Below are positions 23,070 through 31,065 of a DNA stretch of 40,292 nucleotides, piece after piece. How positions within the stretch are numbered: the stretch's first letter is position 1; each line of letters begins with the position of its first letter. Origin of the DNA: Pseudomonadota bacterium (lineage in GTDB: Bacteria > Tectomicrobia > Entotheonellia > Entotheonellales > Entotheonellaceae); assembly GCA_005777235.1 (NCBI GenBank), contig SXND01000059.1, positions 1 through 40,292 on the forward strand, read 5' to 3'. The notes under the pieces were generated by a model that saw only the letters and a list, made by a program, of their open reading frames with translations, did not search any database and was not told the origin of the DNA. The position numbers were made by a program, and so were the translations under genes.

Positions 23070-26000
23070 TCACGGGCGCCTAGCATCTTCTACCAGGAGG
23101 CTGTGTCGCCTGGCATACGCTGCCGCCTCTGTCCGATTCGCGGTGGTGGTCTTGGCGAGAATGCTGCGCACGTGATTGGCCACGGTGTTGGGGCTGATAC
23201 ATAGCGCCTCCGCAACATCGCGATTGCTTGTGCCAGCCGCGAGGAGACGTAGTACCTCGACCTCACGCTGTGTCAACCCGGCAGGATACACGTGAGCGGG
23301 GTGCGGCTGCGGACGTAAGGAGGCCTGGCTGACACCGATGCGGGACGCCAGGGCGGGCATGCCCAGCTCCTGGCTCGTCTGCAGCGCCGCGGCAAGCAGC
23401 GCTGCCGCCTGCTCCTGATCACGCCGTTGCCCACGCGTTAGCAGCATGGTGGCATACTGGTACTGGGTGTGTGCCAGCCAGGGACGTGCCCCCATGCGGG
23501 TATTCATGGCCAGGGCCTCCTCAAAGTGCGTCTGGGCTGGCGACCAGTCCATCATGGTAGTCGCGAGCATGCCCAGATAGCGGGCCGCGGCGCCATACGA
23601 CGCCCCGGTAAAGCCGACCACGATATTTTGGCGTGCACAGGGGGCAAGCAGACGATACAGTGTGGCGGCACGGGCGGCGTCACCGAGGGTTGTACACACC
23701 TCGGTAAGGTAGACGATGCAGGCCAGCCAGATGGCATCCTGCGGCATATCCGCAAAATCGTGGGCTGCCAGGCGCTCGAATTCGGCACGCGCCTCCGGGA
23801 GGAGCCCGAGTTCGCTGTAGATCACCGCGAGTCCTGGCCGCCAGGCCGTCCGCCCCGAGGCGGTCTGGACAAAATGCCGGACCAGCGGCGCAAGCTCCTG
23901 CAAGCGTCCTTGCTCGCGGCGCACCGTAAACATGTGGATACCAAAGCTCCCAGCGGTGTCCTGGCCGCGCAGGCGCTGCCCAATAGCGCAGGCATCCTGC
24001 GCTAGCTGTTCTCCCTCGGCCAGGCGTCCGTCAAACACCGCCCGCATGGCGCGAAAAGATGCGCACACATAGAGATAAAAGGGTTGGCGCAGTGCTTCGG
24101 CGTCACGCATGTAGCGGGGCAGGTGCGTGTCGATACGTGGGATCTCCCCGCGTTCCATCCACCCGACCAGGCGCCAGGACGCGGCTTCCAGCGCCATATC
24201 TCTGTCACCCACCGCCTCAGCCAGCGTGAACACCTCGGTCGCCGCCTGGAGACGTGCGTCCACGTCGTCGGGCCGTGAGTGCATGTAATAATAGTGCGTC
24301 CGTAGCGTCGCCGCGTCGCCTGTGCGCCGGGCCATGGCCACTGCCTGCCGGCCTACGGTGACGCCCTGGGTGAAAGAGCCCGCAAACACCAGGGCTCTGG
24401 CCATACTACCGAGGACGCGCGCCTTGAGAATGCTCTCCTCCGTCCCCAGAGCACTGCTGGCCGTTTCGAGCAGCTGGACGGCGGCCTCCCCAGGCAGTCC
24501 TGGCCGCCAGCTCGTCTCTTCGAAACCGAGCGCGGCACGTGCCAGGTCTGCGACCGCGCCCAGGCGGGAGGCAAGCTCTGCGCCCTGCTGGAAGACTGCC
24601 AGAGCGCGGTCGAAGATGCCGGCCTTCCTGTAGGCCGTGCCCAGAGCGAGCAACAACCGGCAGCGTGTGGCTTCGTCGCGAGGTTCCTGTAAGGCCAGCG
24701 CCTGAAGCGCCATGTCATAGTAGTGCGCTGCGGCCTCATAGGCGAGGGCCGCCTCAGCCTGCGCCCCGGCCCGCTCGGCATAGAGGATCGCTTTATCCAA
24801 CGACCCGTCAGACCGTGCCGCGTAGAAATGGTGCGCCAGCTGGGCCAGGTGGGCTTCTATGCTTGTGGCATGCAGGTGCTCGAGGGCTTCCCCCACACGA
24901 TGATGCAAGTGCGTCCGACGGACGGCCGTCAACTCGTCGTAGAGCGTTTCGCGGATGAGGACGTGGGTAAACTGACAGTGGCCGACCATCTGCGGCGCCT
25001 CTTCGATCAAGCGCGCCTGCATGGCTTCTTCCACCATGGGCAGGAAATGCTCTCGCGACCCCTCGTCCAGCAATGCCCCGAGGTCTTGCAGCGCAAATTC
25101 ACGACCGATCATCGCGGCCAGCGTCAGCAGGTGCAGGCACGGTGGTGATAACCGATTCAGACGTTTGCCGATGACGGCACGAATGCCGTCGGGGACCATG
25201 AGGCGCAGGTTGCGCAGGTGGTACCAGCGTGCGGACGTCGCCGCACTTTCTTGCCTGAGCAGCCGGACGATTTCGGTCAGAAAGAGCGGATTGCCTTCCG
25301 TCTGGGCCTGCAGCGCTTCGACCAGCGCCGGCGGCGAGGTACCATCAGCCGTGGCCGCCACGAAACACCGGATGTCCTCTGCAGTGAGGCCGCGTAAATG
25401 CAGGCGCTGGAAGGCCCGTTCACGGCCTAACTCGGCCAGGGTGTCGGTGAGCGGATGCTGGCGTGACAGGGCAATATCGCGGTACGTGCCGACGACCAGG
25501 ACGCGACTCTCGCCGCTTTCCTGCGCCAGGAATTCAAGCAACAGGAGCGAGGGTTTATCGGCCCCGTGCAGATTCTCCAGCACCAGCACCAACGGCTGCC
25601 GCTGTGCCGCCTGGCGGAGAAAAGCGGTCATGGAGGTAAACAGACGAAAGCGGGCTTGCTCGGGATCTTCAATGGGAACGGACGTCGGCAGGTCGGTCAG
25701 ATGCCCTCGCACCTCAGGAGCCAGCGTCCCAAGATCCACGGCTCCGGCACCCATATCCGCCCGCAGTGCCGCGGCGTCGTGGGTGCGCCCATAGGTGCGC
25801 AGCATCTGGCTCCACGGCCAATACGGGGGCGCCCCTGGCGTCTCGGCGCAACGCCCCCAGAGAACCAGACCCCCTCGTGCCCCAGCGTGACGGGCAAACT
25901 CCCGGACGGTGCGCGTTTTGCCGATGCCAGGCTCCCCGCTGAGCAGCACCAGACGTCTCCGACCAGCCAGGGTGTCCTCCATGGCGGCCTCTAAGGTCGC

Positions 26001-26096
26001 CATCTCCGCCTGACGCCCGACAAACAGACTGTCATCCCAGTGATCTGGGGTGTAAGGCGGGGTCGAGCCCAACGTTGCGCCTGTCCGCTCAGTCAT
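23070..26096 (-). CDS. LAL-type transcriptional regulator (AAA ATPase, TPR region, LuxR domain)
   Basis: A 1008-residue regulator. The AAA_16 module near the N-terminus has FVGRQAEM, Walker A GEPGIGKT and Walker B LVLVLENLHGAD. A long alpha-helical TPR-like region follows, then a C-terminal LuxR helix-turn-helix (LTQREVEVLRLLAAGTSNRDVAEALCIS, then PNTVANHVRSILAK). The central and C-terminal parts closely resemble the cyclase-fused regulator at 15179-19042 (shared segments such as MNTRMGARPWLAHTQYQYA), so the two are paralogues, but this one lacks the zinc ribbons and cyclase domain. The ATG at 26096 was chosen for its GGAGGG site; the longer frame to 26369 overlaps other remnants. It probably senses a ligand and activates nearby metabolic genes. 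Confidence 0.88.
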   Translation of the reverse strand: MTERTGATLGSTPPYTPDHWDDSLFVGRQAEMATLEAAMEDTLAGRRRLVLLSGEPGIGKTRTVREFARHAGARGGLVLWGRCAETPGAPPYWPWSQMLRTYGRTHDAAALRADMGAGAVDLGTLAPEVRGHLTDLPTSVPIEDPEQARFRLFTSMTAFLRQAAQRQPLVLVLENLHGADKPSLLLLEFLAQESGESRVLVVGTYRDIALSRQHPLTDTLAELGRERAFQRLHLRGLTAEDIRCFVAATADGTSPPALVEALQAQTEGNPLFLTEIVRLLRQESAATSARWYHLRNLRLMVPDGIRAVIGKRLNRLSPPCLHLLTLAAMIGREFALQDLGALLDEGSREHFLPMVEEAMQARLIEEAPQMVGHCQFTHVLIRETLYDELTAVRRTHLHHRVGEALEHLHATSIEAHLAQLAHHFYAARSDGSLDKAILYAERAGAQAEAALAYEAAAHYYDMALQALALQEPRDEATRCRLLLALGTAYRKAGIFDRALAVFQQGAELASRLGAVADLARAALGFEETSWRPGLPGEAAVQLLETASSALGTEESILKARVLGSMARALVFAGSFTQGVTVGRQAVAMARRTGDAATLRTHYYYMHSRPDDVDARLQAATEVFTLAEAVGDRDMALEAASWRLVGWMERGEIPRIDTHLPRYMRDAEALRQPFYLYVCASFRAMRAVFDGRLAEGEQLAQDACAIGQRLRGQDTAGSFGIHMFTVRREQGRLQELAPLVRHFVQTASGRTAWRPGLAVIYSELGLLPEARAEFERLAAHDFADMPQDAIWLACIVYLTEVCTTLGDAARAATLYRLLAPCARQNIVVGFTGASYGAAARYLGMLATTMMDWSPAQTHFEEALAMNTRMGARPWLAHTQYQYATMLLTRGQRRDQEQAAALLAAALQTSQELGMPALASRIGVSQASLRPQPHPAHVYPAGLTQREVEVLRLLAAGTSNRDVAEALCISPNTVANHVRSILAKTTTANRTEAAAYARRHSLLVEDARRP

Positions 26097-26278
26097 AGTG
26101 GACCCTCCGGTCATTGGAACCTTCACAATCAGCCGAGAGTCCTTGGAGCACATGCGATGCTTCCAAGTCAAGACAATTTGATGGATGAGAAGCACGGGGC
26201 GGGCCAACCGCTGGCGCTCCCCCGCCGAGCCGCGTAGAATACACACCCTGCGCACCCCTTCCAGCACAGGAGGTGCCC

Positions 26279-26435
26279 ATGACGCTTGCCCCCGCCGCCA
26301 CTCTTCACCATGTACCGCCAGATGGCCACCAGGCGCGCCTTTGACGCCCGCGCTGTGGCCGAATGTCATGCCGGCAGCATCCCGGGTGTGGTGTACGCCT
26401 CTCTCGGCCAGGAAGCCATTGCCATGGGTGAGTAG
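26279..26435 (+). pseudogene. N-terminal fragment of an E1-alpha (pyruvate/acetoin-type) dehydrogenase
   Basis: An AGGAGG site and ATG (26279) begin MTLAPAA. One extra base at about 26300 shifts the frame, which then reads LFTMYRQMATRRAFDARAVA and ECHAGSIPGVVYASLGQEAIAMG. This is the N-terminus of thiamine-diphosphate-dependent E1-alpha subunits (the LYRxMxxxRxFE...G.....GQEA pattern). It breaks off after about 50 codons, exactly where the acyl-CoA dehydrogenase fragment on the opposite strand begins. Only the start of the gene remains, so it cannot be functional. Confidence 0.75.
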
Positions 26436-26650
26436 ATATTGGCAAAGCCGAGCAGCGCCCAGGCAAAGATACCCAGCACGACCATGTCAATCCCTGCGGC
26501 TCCGGCGCGTACCACGCGGGCGATGTATTGATCCGGCACAAAGGCACCTTCCAGGAGCGTATCATCACTCTCGGTGGCGCGCATACCCAGCGTATCCCAG
26601 GTCGCCTTGATGGTGCAGCCCGGAGTGTCGCGTTGCATAAATGCGTGCAT
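26431..26650 (-). pseudogene. Internal fragment of an acyl-CoA dehydrogenase-like gene (third copy)
   Basis: The minus strand encodes HAFMQRDTPGCTIKATWDTL and GMRATESDDTLLEGAFVPDQ, then YIARVVRAGAAGIDMVVLG and FAWALLGFANIY, nearly the same as the middle of the interrupted gene at 19601-20782. Both ends are cut off: one at the E1-alpha fragment (about 26431), the other at the methyltransferase remnant (about 26650). About 73 codons remain. Confidence 0.8.
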
Positions 26651-27190
26651 TGGTACAGTCTCCTGGGAGGAGCTCGGCGTCCCGCATGAGCTCCTGGGCG
26701 ACCAACGTTGACCATCGCGCCGGTGTGCGCCCGTTCGGCCTCGCGGGTCTGCCCGAGGAGCGCGAACAACGGGTACGCGGCCATACGCCGATGATTCCCC
26801 CAGAAACTCAGACCGACGTACCCACCAGGTCGTACCACTCGACGTGCTTCACACAGCGCCGCCAGACCATTCCCCCAGATGCCATGCACACTGGTGGCGA
26901 CAGCGAAACTGGCCTCCGCGAACGGCAGCGCAAACATGTCCCCCACGCAGATGTCGGCTGCCGGGGCGCGCGCGGCTGCCAGCACGGCCAGCCGCCGTGA
27001 GGCCTCCAGGCCCGTGGCGGTCGCCCCACGTTCGTAGGCCAGTTGTCCGCCCCATCCGGCCTCACAGGCAATATCCAGGTAGCGTATCGCGGGCCCGACT
27101 CCCGTGTGCGCCAGCAGATGGCGATACTCCTGGCAGTGGAGATTCTCCATCGTCTAGGCGAATACCGGGGCACACCGGCCCCATGCCTCT
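26651..27190 (-). pseudogene. Methyltransferase remnant (third copy) with stop codon and frameshift
   Basis: The minus strand reads EAWGRCAPVFA, then TAG where the intact paralogue has Tyr, then TMENLHCQEYRHLL, YLDIACEAGWGGQLAYERGA, TGLEAS, VGDMFALPFAEASF, VVRPGGYVGLSFWGN and TGAMVNVGRPG. This covers the SAM-binding half of the methyltransferase at 14325. Eleven bases are missing relative to that gene shortly after GRPG, which causes a frameshift, and the C-terminal part ends at the acyl-CoA dehydrogenase fragment near 26650. The second glycine of the SAM motif is also changed (ACEAG instead of ACGAG). It is a pseudogene. Confidence 0.82.
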
Positions 27191-27346
27191 CCCTCTGAGA
27201 GCCCGGCGTCTGCTGCACGCCTGGCATGATGGTCGCATCTGACGATGGCACGTGTCGGCTCCAGCCCTCTGACAACAGAGGTTCCGCAACAGCAGCGCTG
27301 GTCTGCGAGTCTGTACGCTGGTATCTCTGCATTGAGGGAGATACCC

Positions 27347-27439
27347 ATGCCTCTCTGTATGATCGAACGGCATTGCGCCGCACAACTTGAAGTCACACGT
27401 CCACAGGCCGTAAAGATTCAGCCTATTGAGCTCTCGTGA
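27347..27439 (+). pseudogene. DUF4242 protein, third copy, truncated
   Basis: After a GAGGGAG site, ATG 27347 starts MPLCMIERHCAAQLEVTRPQ and continues AVKIQPIELS before a TGA, 30 residues in all. It matches the first 28 residues of the DUF4242 copies at 19214 and 21265; the ferredoxin-like core and C-terminus are missing or unrecognisable. It keeps the divergent orientation to the methyltransferase remnant upstream, so the ancestral order can be seen here. Confidence 0.75.
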
Positions 27440-27475
27440 CTCTCCTAGCACGCACTGTTCTCTCGACCTTCTGGG

Positions 27476-27508
27476 AACGCGTGTGCACGCGCGCACACGC
27501 GTTTTCTT
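27476..27508 (+). terminator. Intrinsic terminator after the third DUF4242 copy
   Basis: AACGCGTGTGC (27476-27486) pairs over 11 bp with GCACACGCGTT (27493-27503) around a 6-nt loop, followed by TTCTTGT; the run TTTT covers 27502-27505. It is correctly placed to end plus-strand transcription and marks the right border of the duplicated region. Confidence 0.75.
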
Positions 27509-27617
27509 GTAATTCGTCCTATGAGGCGACTATAATTGCCCAATCATCGACAGGGTGATCCACGGGACTTCTCTCGCGAATATTCCCTCTGCCATTGGTC
27601 AGCATGAGGGAGATCTG

Positions 27618-27983
27618 ATGATCGACTGGAACGATTATTTGATGATGGATCAACAACGTACGCTGCAAGGTTACACTGATGGTTCACAACACGTTCGAGA
27701 GCAGACTCGTCAAGCAGTGGCGCGCTGCTCCATGCAAACGTTCAGGCTCCAGCGGTCACTAGAAGAGCATGGGAAATGGTGCAGGACAGCGATAAAACCG
27801 GCTAGCTTCCCACCAGGCTGGGATGAAGAATGGGTGCGGAAGGTACTCGCCCACGACGCAGAGCAGACCGCAGACGAGGCCATGGTAGAAGACGAGGCAG
27901 TGCTTGTCAAATCGCCCCAGACGGTGATGGAAGTGCCCCATGCACTCGTGCCGACCATGCGGGAGTTCCTTGCGAAGCACTAG
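27618..27983 (+). CDS. Hypothetical protein, 121 residues
   Basis: I do not recognise this protein. It begins MIDWNDYLMMDQQRTLQGYT, has a charged, probably helical first half with HVREQTRQAVARC, and an acidic middle (DAEQTADEAMVEDEAVLV). It has no signal peptide or membrane segment and no clear metal or redox motif. The ATG at 27618 has GAGGGAG six bases upstream, a better start than the longer frame from 27555. It stands alone between the terminator at 27476 and the acyltransferase pair. Good ribosome-binding site and normal codon use suggest a real gene. Confidence 0.6.
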   Translation: MIDWNDYLMMDQQRTLQGYTDGSQHVREQTRQAVARCSMQTFRLQRSLEEHGKWCRTAIKPASFPPGWDEEWVRKVLAHDAEQTADEAMVEDEAVLVKSPQTVMEVPHALVPTMREFLAKH

Positions 27984-28193
27984 ATCTGAATGCCGGAGGG
28001 GCCCAGACCAAACCTGCATCAAGTCATCGAGCGAACTGGGAATAGCGTCCGCTCGTACTGCGTTCGCGCTCTGCCTCGCGGCTCATGCACGGCGCTCGGC
28101 TTCGCAAGGATGCAACTGGGGCGTCTCGTCTTTGCGTTGCCCTGCCCCATCTTTCCCTGCCCGTAAGAAGGACGCTGTGCTCGACTTGCTACG

Positions 28194-28212
28194 CCCAGAT
28201 ACGAACTCTGGG
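28194..28212. repeat. Small inverted repeat next to a TATATT box
   Basis: CCCAGA (28194-28199) and TCTGGG (28207-28212) flank a 7-bp spacer directly before TATATT, about 40 bp upstream of the SGNH-like gene. It could be an operator or part of a promoter. The rest of 27984-28253 holds nothing else that I recognise. Confidence 0.25.
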
Positions 28213-28253
28213 TATATTCTGCAGTCGCTATCGCGCCTTGCAGTATAAGAAGA

Positions 28254-29339
28254 GTGAAGAACTATTTACCTCTGATGACTAATACCACCTTGTTTTCATC
28301 TAGAAGAGAGCCTCAAAAACGTCTCTTTTCCCACTGTTTCCTCCTGATGCTGGGAAGCCTCGTCTTGCTCTACCTCGGCGTGACTCTCCTGGTGGATCCC
28401 CGTTGCCATTTCGGGACTAGTATCTTTCCCTGCCTCACGTTGGACTCCCGCCGCGACAAGATGCGGCTCTTCGCAGAGTACAACCGCCTCGCGCCCATAG
28501 AAGGTCTGATTCTCGGATCGAGCCGATCGATGAAACTCTCCTGCGCTGAGCTGCAAAAGAGCACGGGACTGCGATGGTTTAATTTTTCCGTTGACAGTGC
28601 CCGCACTGAGGACTACCTGGCCATTTATCGATGGACCCGTGCGTCTGATGCCAAGTTGAAGGCTCTCGTTATCGGGCTTGATGTGGAAGCGCTGCACGAT
28701 CTGAACGAGCTCGATGATCGCCTGAAGAGCAACCCAGCGCTCATGGCTGTTCTCGATGATGCCAGGCCGAGCGTCTATAGCCGCACTAGCGACTTTCTCG
28801 GGCTCATGAAAACTGTCTTCTCCAGGTATTTTGCCCAGGATGTCTTGCGGTCTGTGAGGGCGGCTTTTGTGCGGCTCCCTGCCTCGAGCACGTTCGATAG
28901 TGATGGATTTCTCCACTACATTCAGTGGGAAGACGAACGGGCAGCAGGAACGTTTGACCTGCGGAAGAACTTGGAGAAGAGCCGCGCCGAGTACCGACAA
29001 CGCTTCATCGAAATGCAGGGGCTTTCTGTGCGACGCAGGGCACATGTCGAACGCCTCATCAAGGAGGTGCAGCAGGACAATGTGCAGGTGGTCTTGTGGA
29101 TAACCCCCGTGCACACCGATCTCGCTGCGTTCCTGGATCGGACAACCGGCTACTCCAAACGCCTGGAAGAGACCCGTCTCTTCGCGGTGAGGCTCCAGGT
29201 GGAGTATGGGCTTCCGGTCCTCGACTTTAGCACGCCATCCACATTTGGAGCTACTGATGCGGGCTGGTACGACGGCGGCCATATGGACGAGGACAATGCG
29301 CTTCTGGTTGTAGATCGGCTGACGAAGGAGCTGAAGTAG
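28254..29339 (+). CDS. Membrane-anchored SGNH-like (AlgJ/DltD-type) protein, partner of the MBOAT gene
   Basis: A 361-residue protein with one N-terminal membrane segment (about residues 27-47, LMLGSLVLLYLGVTLLV) and a large outside domain. LILGSSRSMKL has the serine-containing block I of SGNH/GDSL hydrolases, and DGGHMDEDNA near the C-terminus supplies the Asp and His of the triad; this is the pattern of AlgJ/AlgX, PatB and DltD-like proteins. It is followed after 1 bp by an MBOAT acyltransferase gene, the usual partner for O-acetylating an exported polysaccharide. The start is taken as GTG at 28254 with AAGAAG before it; ATG at 28275 is an alternative. The acylated polymer is not known. Confidence 0.8.
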   Translation: MKNYLPLMTNTTLFSSRREPQKRLFSHCFLLMLGSLVLLYLGVTLLVDPRCHFGTSIFPCLTLDSRRDKMRLFAEYNRLAPIEGLILGSSRSMKLSCAELQKSTGLRWFNFSVDSARTEDYLAIYRWTRASDAKLKALVIGLDVEALHDLNELDDRLKSNPALMAVLDDARPSVYSRTSDFLGLMKTVFSRYFAQDVLRSVRAAFVRLPASSTFDSDGFLHYIQWEDERAAGTFDLRKNLEKSRAEYRQRFIEMQGLSVRRRAHVERLIKEVQQDNVQVVLWITPVHTDLAAFLDRTTGYSKRLEETRLFAVRLQVEYGLPVLDFSTPSTFGATDAGWYDGGHMDEDNALLVVDRLTKELK

Positions 29340-29340
29340 C

Positions 29341-30714
29341 ATGGTCTTTAACTCGAACATCTTCCTCCTGGTGTTTTTTCCAATCGTTTTCGTGTTGTTC
29401 TGGCTCTCCACAACCAAGAACCAGCGCTATATCCTCCTGACCGTCAGCGGGTACGTATTTTATGGCTACTTGAATTGGAATTACTGCTTCATATTGGCTT
29501 TTTCGAGCCTCGTGAGCTTCGTCTCGGCACTCATGATCCAGCGGGCCAAGGGGTCTCTCGGCCGACGGCTTTGGCTGCTCTCCGCCATCTCGGTGGACTT
29601 GGCCCTCCTCGGTTTCTTCAAGTACTACAACTTCGTGGCTGAGATAGTCAACGATGTGGCGGGCAGTGGGGTCATACCCCTCCTACATATCATCCTACCC
29701 GTGGGCATCAGCTTCTACACCTTTCATACGATTTCCTACATCGTAGACGTAGCGCAGGGCCGGGTTCGTGCCACAAGCAACATCTGGGAGTACTTCACCT
29801 ACGTCTGCCTCTTCTCGCAGTTGGTGGCTGGTCCTATAGTTCGTTTCAGGCAGATAGAAGAAGATCTTGAGCATATAGATCTTGTGCTTCCCGAAGATTA
29901 TGTCGCCAAAGGAGTCGGCTTCTTCGCGGTGGGTATGGTCAAGAAGGTCATCGTCGCCGACACGATTGCCCAACTCATTAACCCCATGCTTGCCAGCTAC
30001 AACACGCTATCTACGGTAGGGGCCTGGGGTGCCGCGCTCGGGTACACTTACCAGCTGTATTACGATTTTAGTGGCTATTCGGACATGGCGATTGGCTTGG
30101 GCTACCTCTTTGGGATCCGCATCCCCCAGAACTTTAACGCCCCGTATCAAGCGCTGGGCAGTCGCGACTTTTGGCGCCGCTGGCACATCAGCCTCTCCAC
30201 TTGGCTTCGAGACTACCTCTACATATCCTTGGGCGGAAACCGGAAGGGTGTGACGAGAACGCAGATCAACCTTATCCTCACCATGTTACTCGGAGGATTA
30301 TGGCACGGTGCGAGCTAGACTTTCGTCGTCTGGGGGCTCTATCACGGTGTTCTACTCATCGTGGACCATCTCGCTGAGCCGCTGACCTCCCGTTTGCCAC
30401 AGTTGGTGTTCCGGTGTGTTACGCTTCTCCTCGTCATCGTTGGGTTGGTTCTCTTCCGCTCAACGGATTTCCCCATGGCGGTGGGCTGGCTCCAGAGAAT
30501 GGCCGGGCAGGGTCCCGCTGGAGCGGACGGCTTGCCGCTACCTCTTCTGGCCATGGTCGTTCTCTGCTTTGCCGCTTCAAACATCCTCCCTTCCAGCTGG
30601 GACTTCCCATTCAAGCCGACCCTGCGATGGGCGATCCTCAGTGCCACGTGTCTCTTCGTGGCCTACCTGTTCATGAACGGTCGTGACACAGTATTCCTCT
30701 ATTACCAGTTTTAG
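29341..30714 (+). pseudogene. MBOAT family O-acyltransferase (AlgI-like) with in-frame amber codon
   Basis: The frame from ATG 29341 to TAG 30712-30714 encodes 457 residues of a multi-spanning membrane O-acyltransferase, but TAG at 30316-30318 (codon 326) interrupts it. Conserved stretches: LPVGISFYTFHTISYIVDV, YYDFSGYSDMAIGLGYLFG, FNAPYQALGSRDFWRRWHIS, WLRDYLYISLGGNRKG, and the catalytic GGLWHGAS with His322. The family normally continues WHGAxW, so the stop sits on that conserved Trp (TGG to TAG, one base) and the frame resumes as TFVVWGLYHG. Termination would remove the last four or so membrane helices. It is paired with the SGNH-like gene, 1 bp apart. Recent inactivation, suppression, or a sequence error all remain possible. 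Confidence 0.85.
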
Positions 30715-30816
30715 CGTGAGCCTTGCTGCTGGAAAAAAGTGAGAGTGTTAAAAAGTAGAGAGATATGGCATATTGTCTCGCAAGACTCATGAAGAGGCCA
30801 TATTTTGTGGGAGGTG

Positions 30817-31027
30817 ATGAGCGGCACACATCAGAGAATGCATGGAAAAAAGCGTGGCTGGGTGTTTGACGCCTCGGGGAACCACTTGGGGATTATTCGC
30901 CTGCCAGACATCCCCGCCAACTACGCCTGGGGTGCTCCAGAGCATCGCACCATGTTTTTTTACCGCCCGCACGTCAGTCTATAGGATGCGCAGGCATACC
31001 CCCGGCACGCGCATCCCACGGGCGTAG
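30817..31027 (+). pseudogene. C-terminal remnant of an SMP-30/gluconolactonase-like protein
   Basis: The plus strand reads GWVFDASGNHLGIIRLPDIP, ANYAWGAPEHRTMFF, and after a one-base shift TARTSVYRMR. This is the last blade of SMP-30/gluconolactonase beta-propellers (pattern vfDpdG.hLG.I.lPe.paN.aWG...rtLfiTA.tslYR). The frameshift coincides with a run of seven T at 30955-30961. The first 80 percent of the gene is absent. The remnant occupies most of the gap between the MBOAT gene and the HpaB-like gene. Confidence 0.7.
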
Positions 31028-31065
31028 GCTTATCGTCCCAGTGTTGCATCACGGAGGGCCGCAGC

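Noticed and set aside
26097-26369. N-terminal extension of the LAL regulator up to 26369
   Set aside because: The extension overlaps the E1-alpha fragment and has no domain; the ATG at 26096 has a good ribosome-binding site.
28296-29417. Minus-strand ORF of 373 aa opposite the SGNH-like gene
   Set aside because: It is antisense to a gene with clear motifs and has no recognisable domain; its length reflects codon bias of the real gene.
30316-30318. TAG in the MBOAT gene as pyrrolysine
   Set aside because: The site is a conserved Trp, one base from TGG; there is no pylT/pylS or methylamine methyltransferase in the window, and MBOAT proteins are not known to use pyrrolysine.
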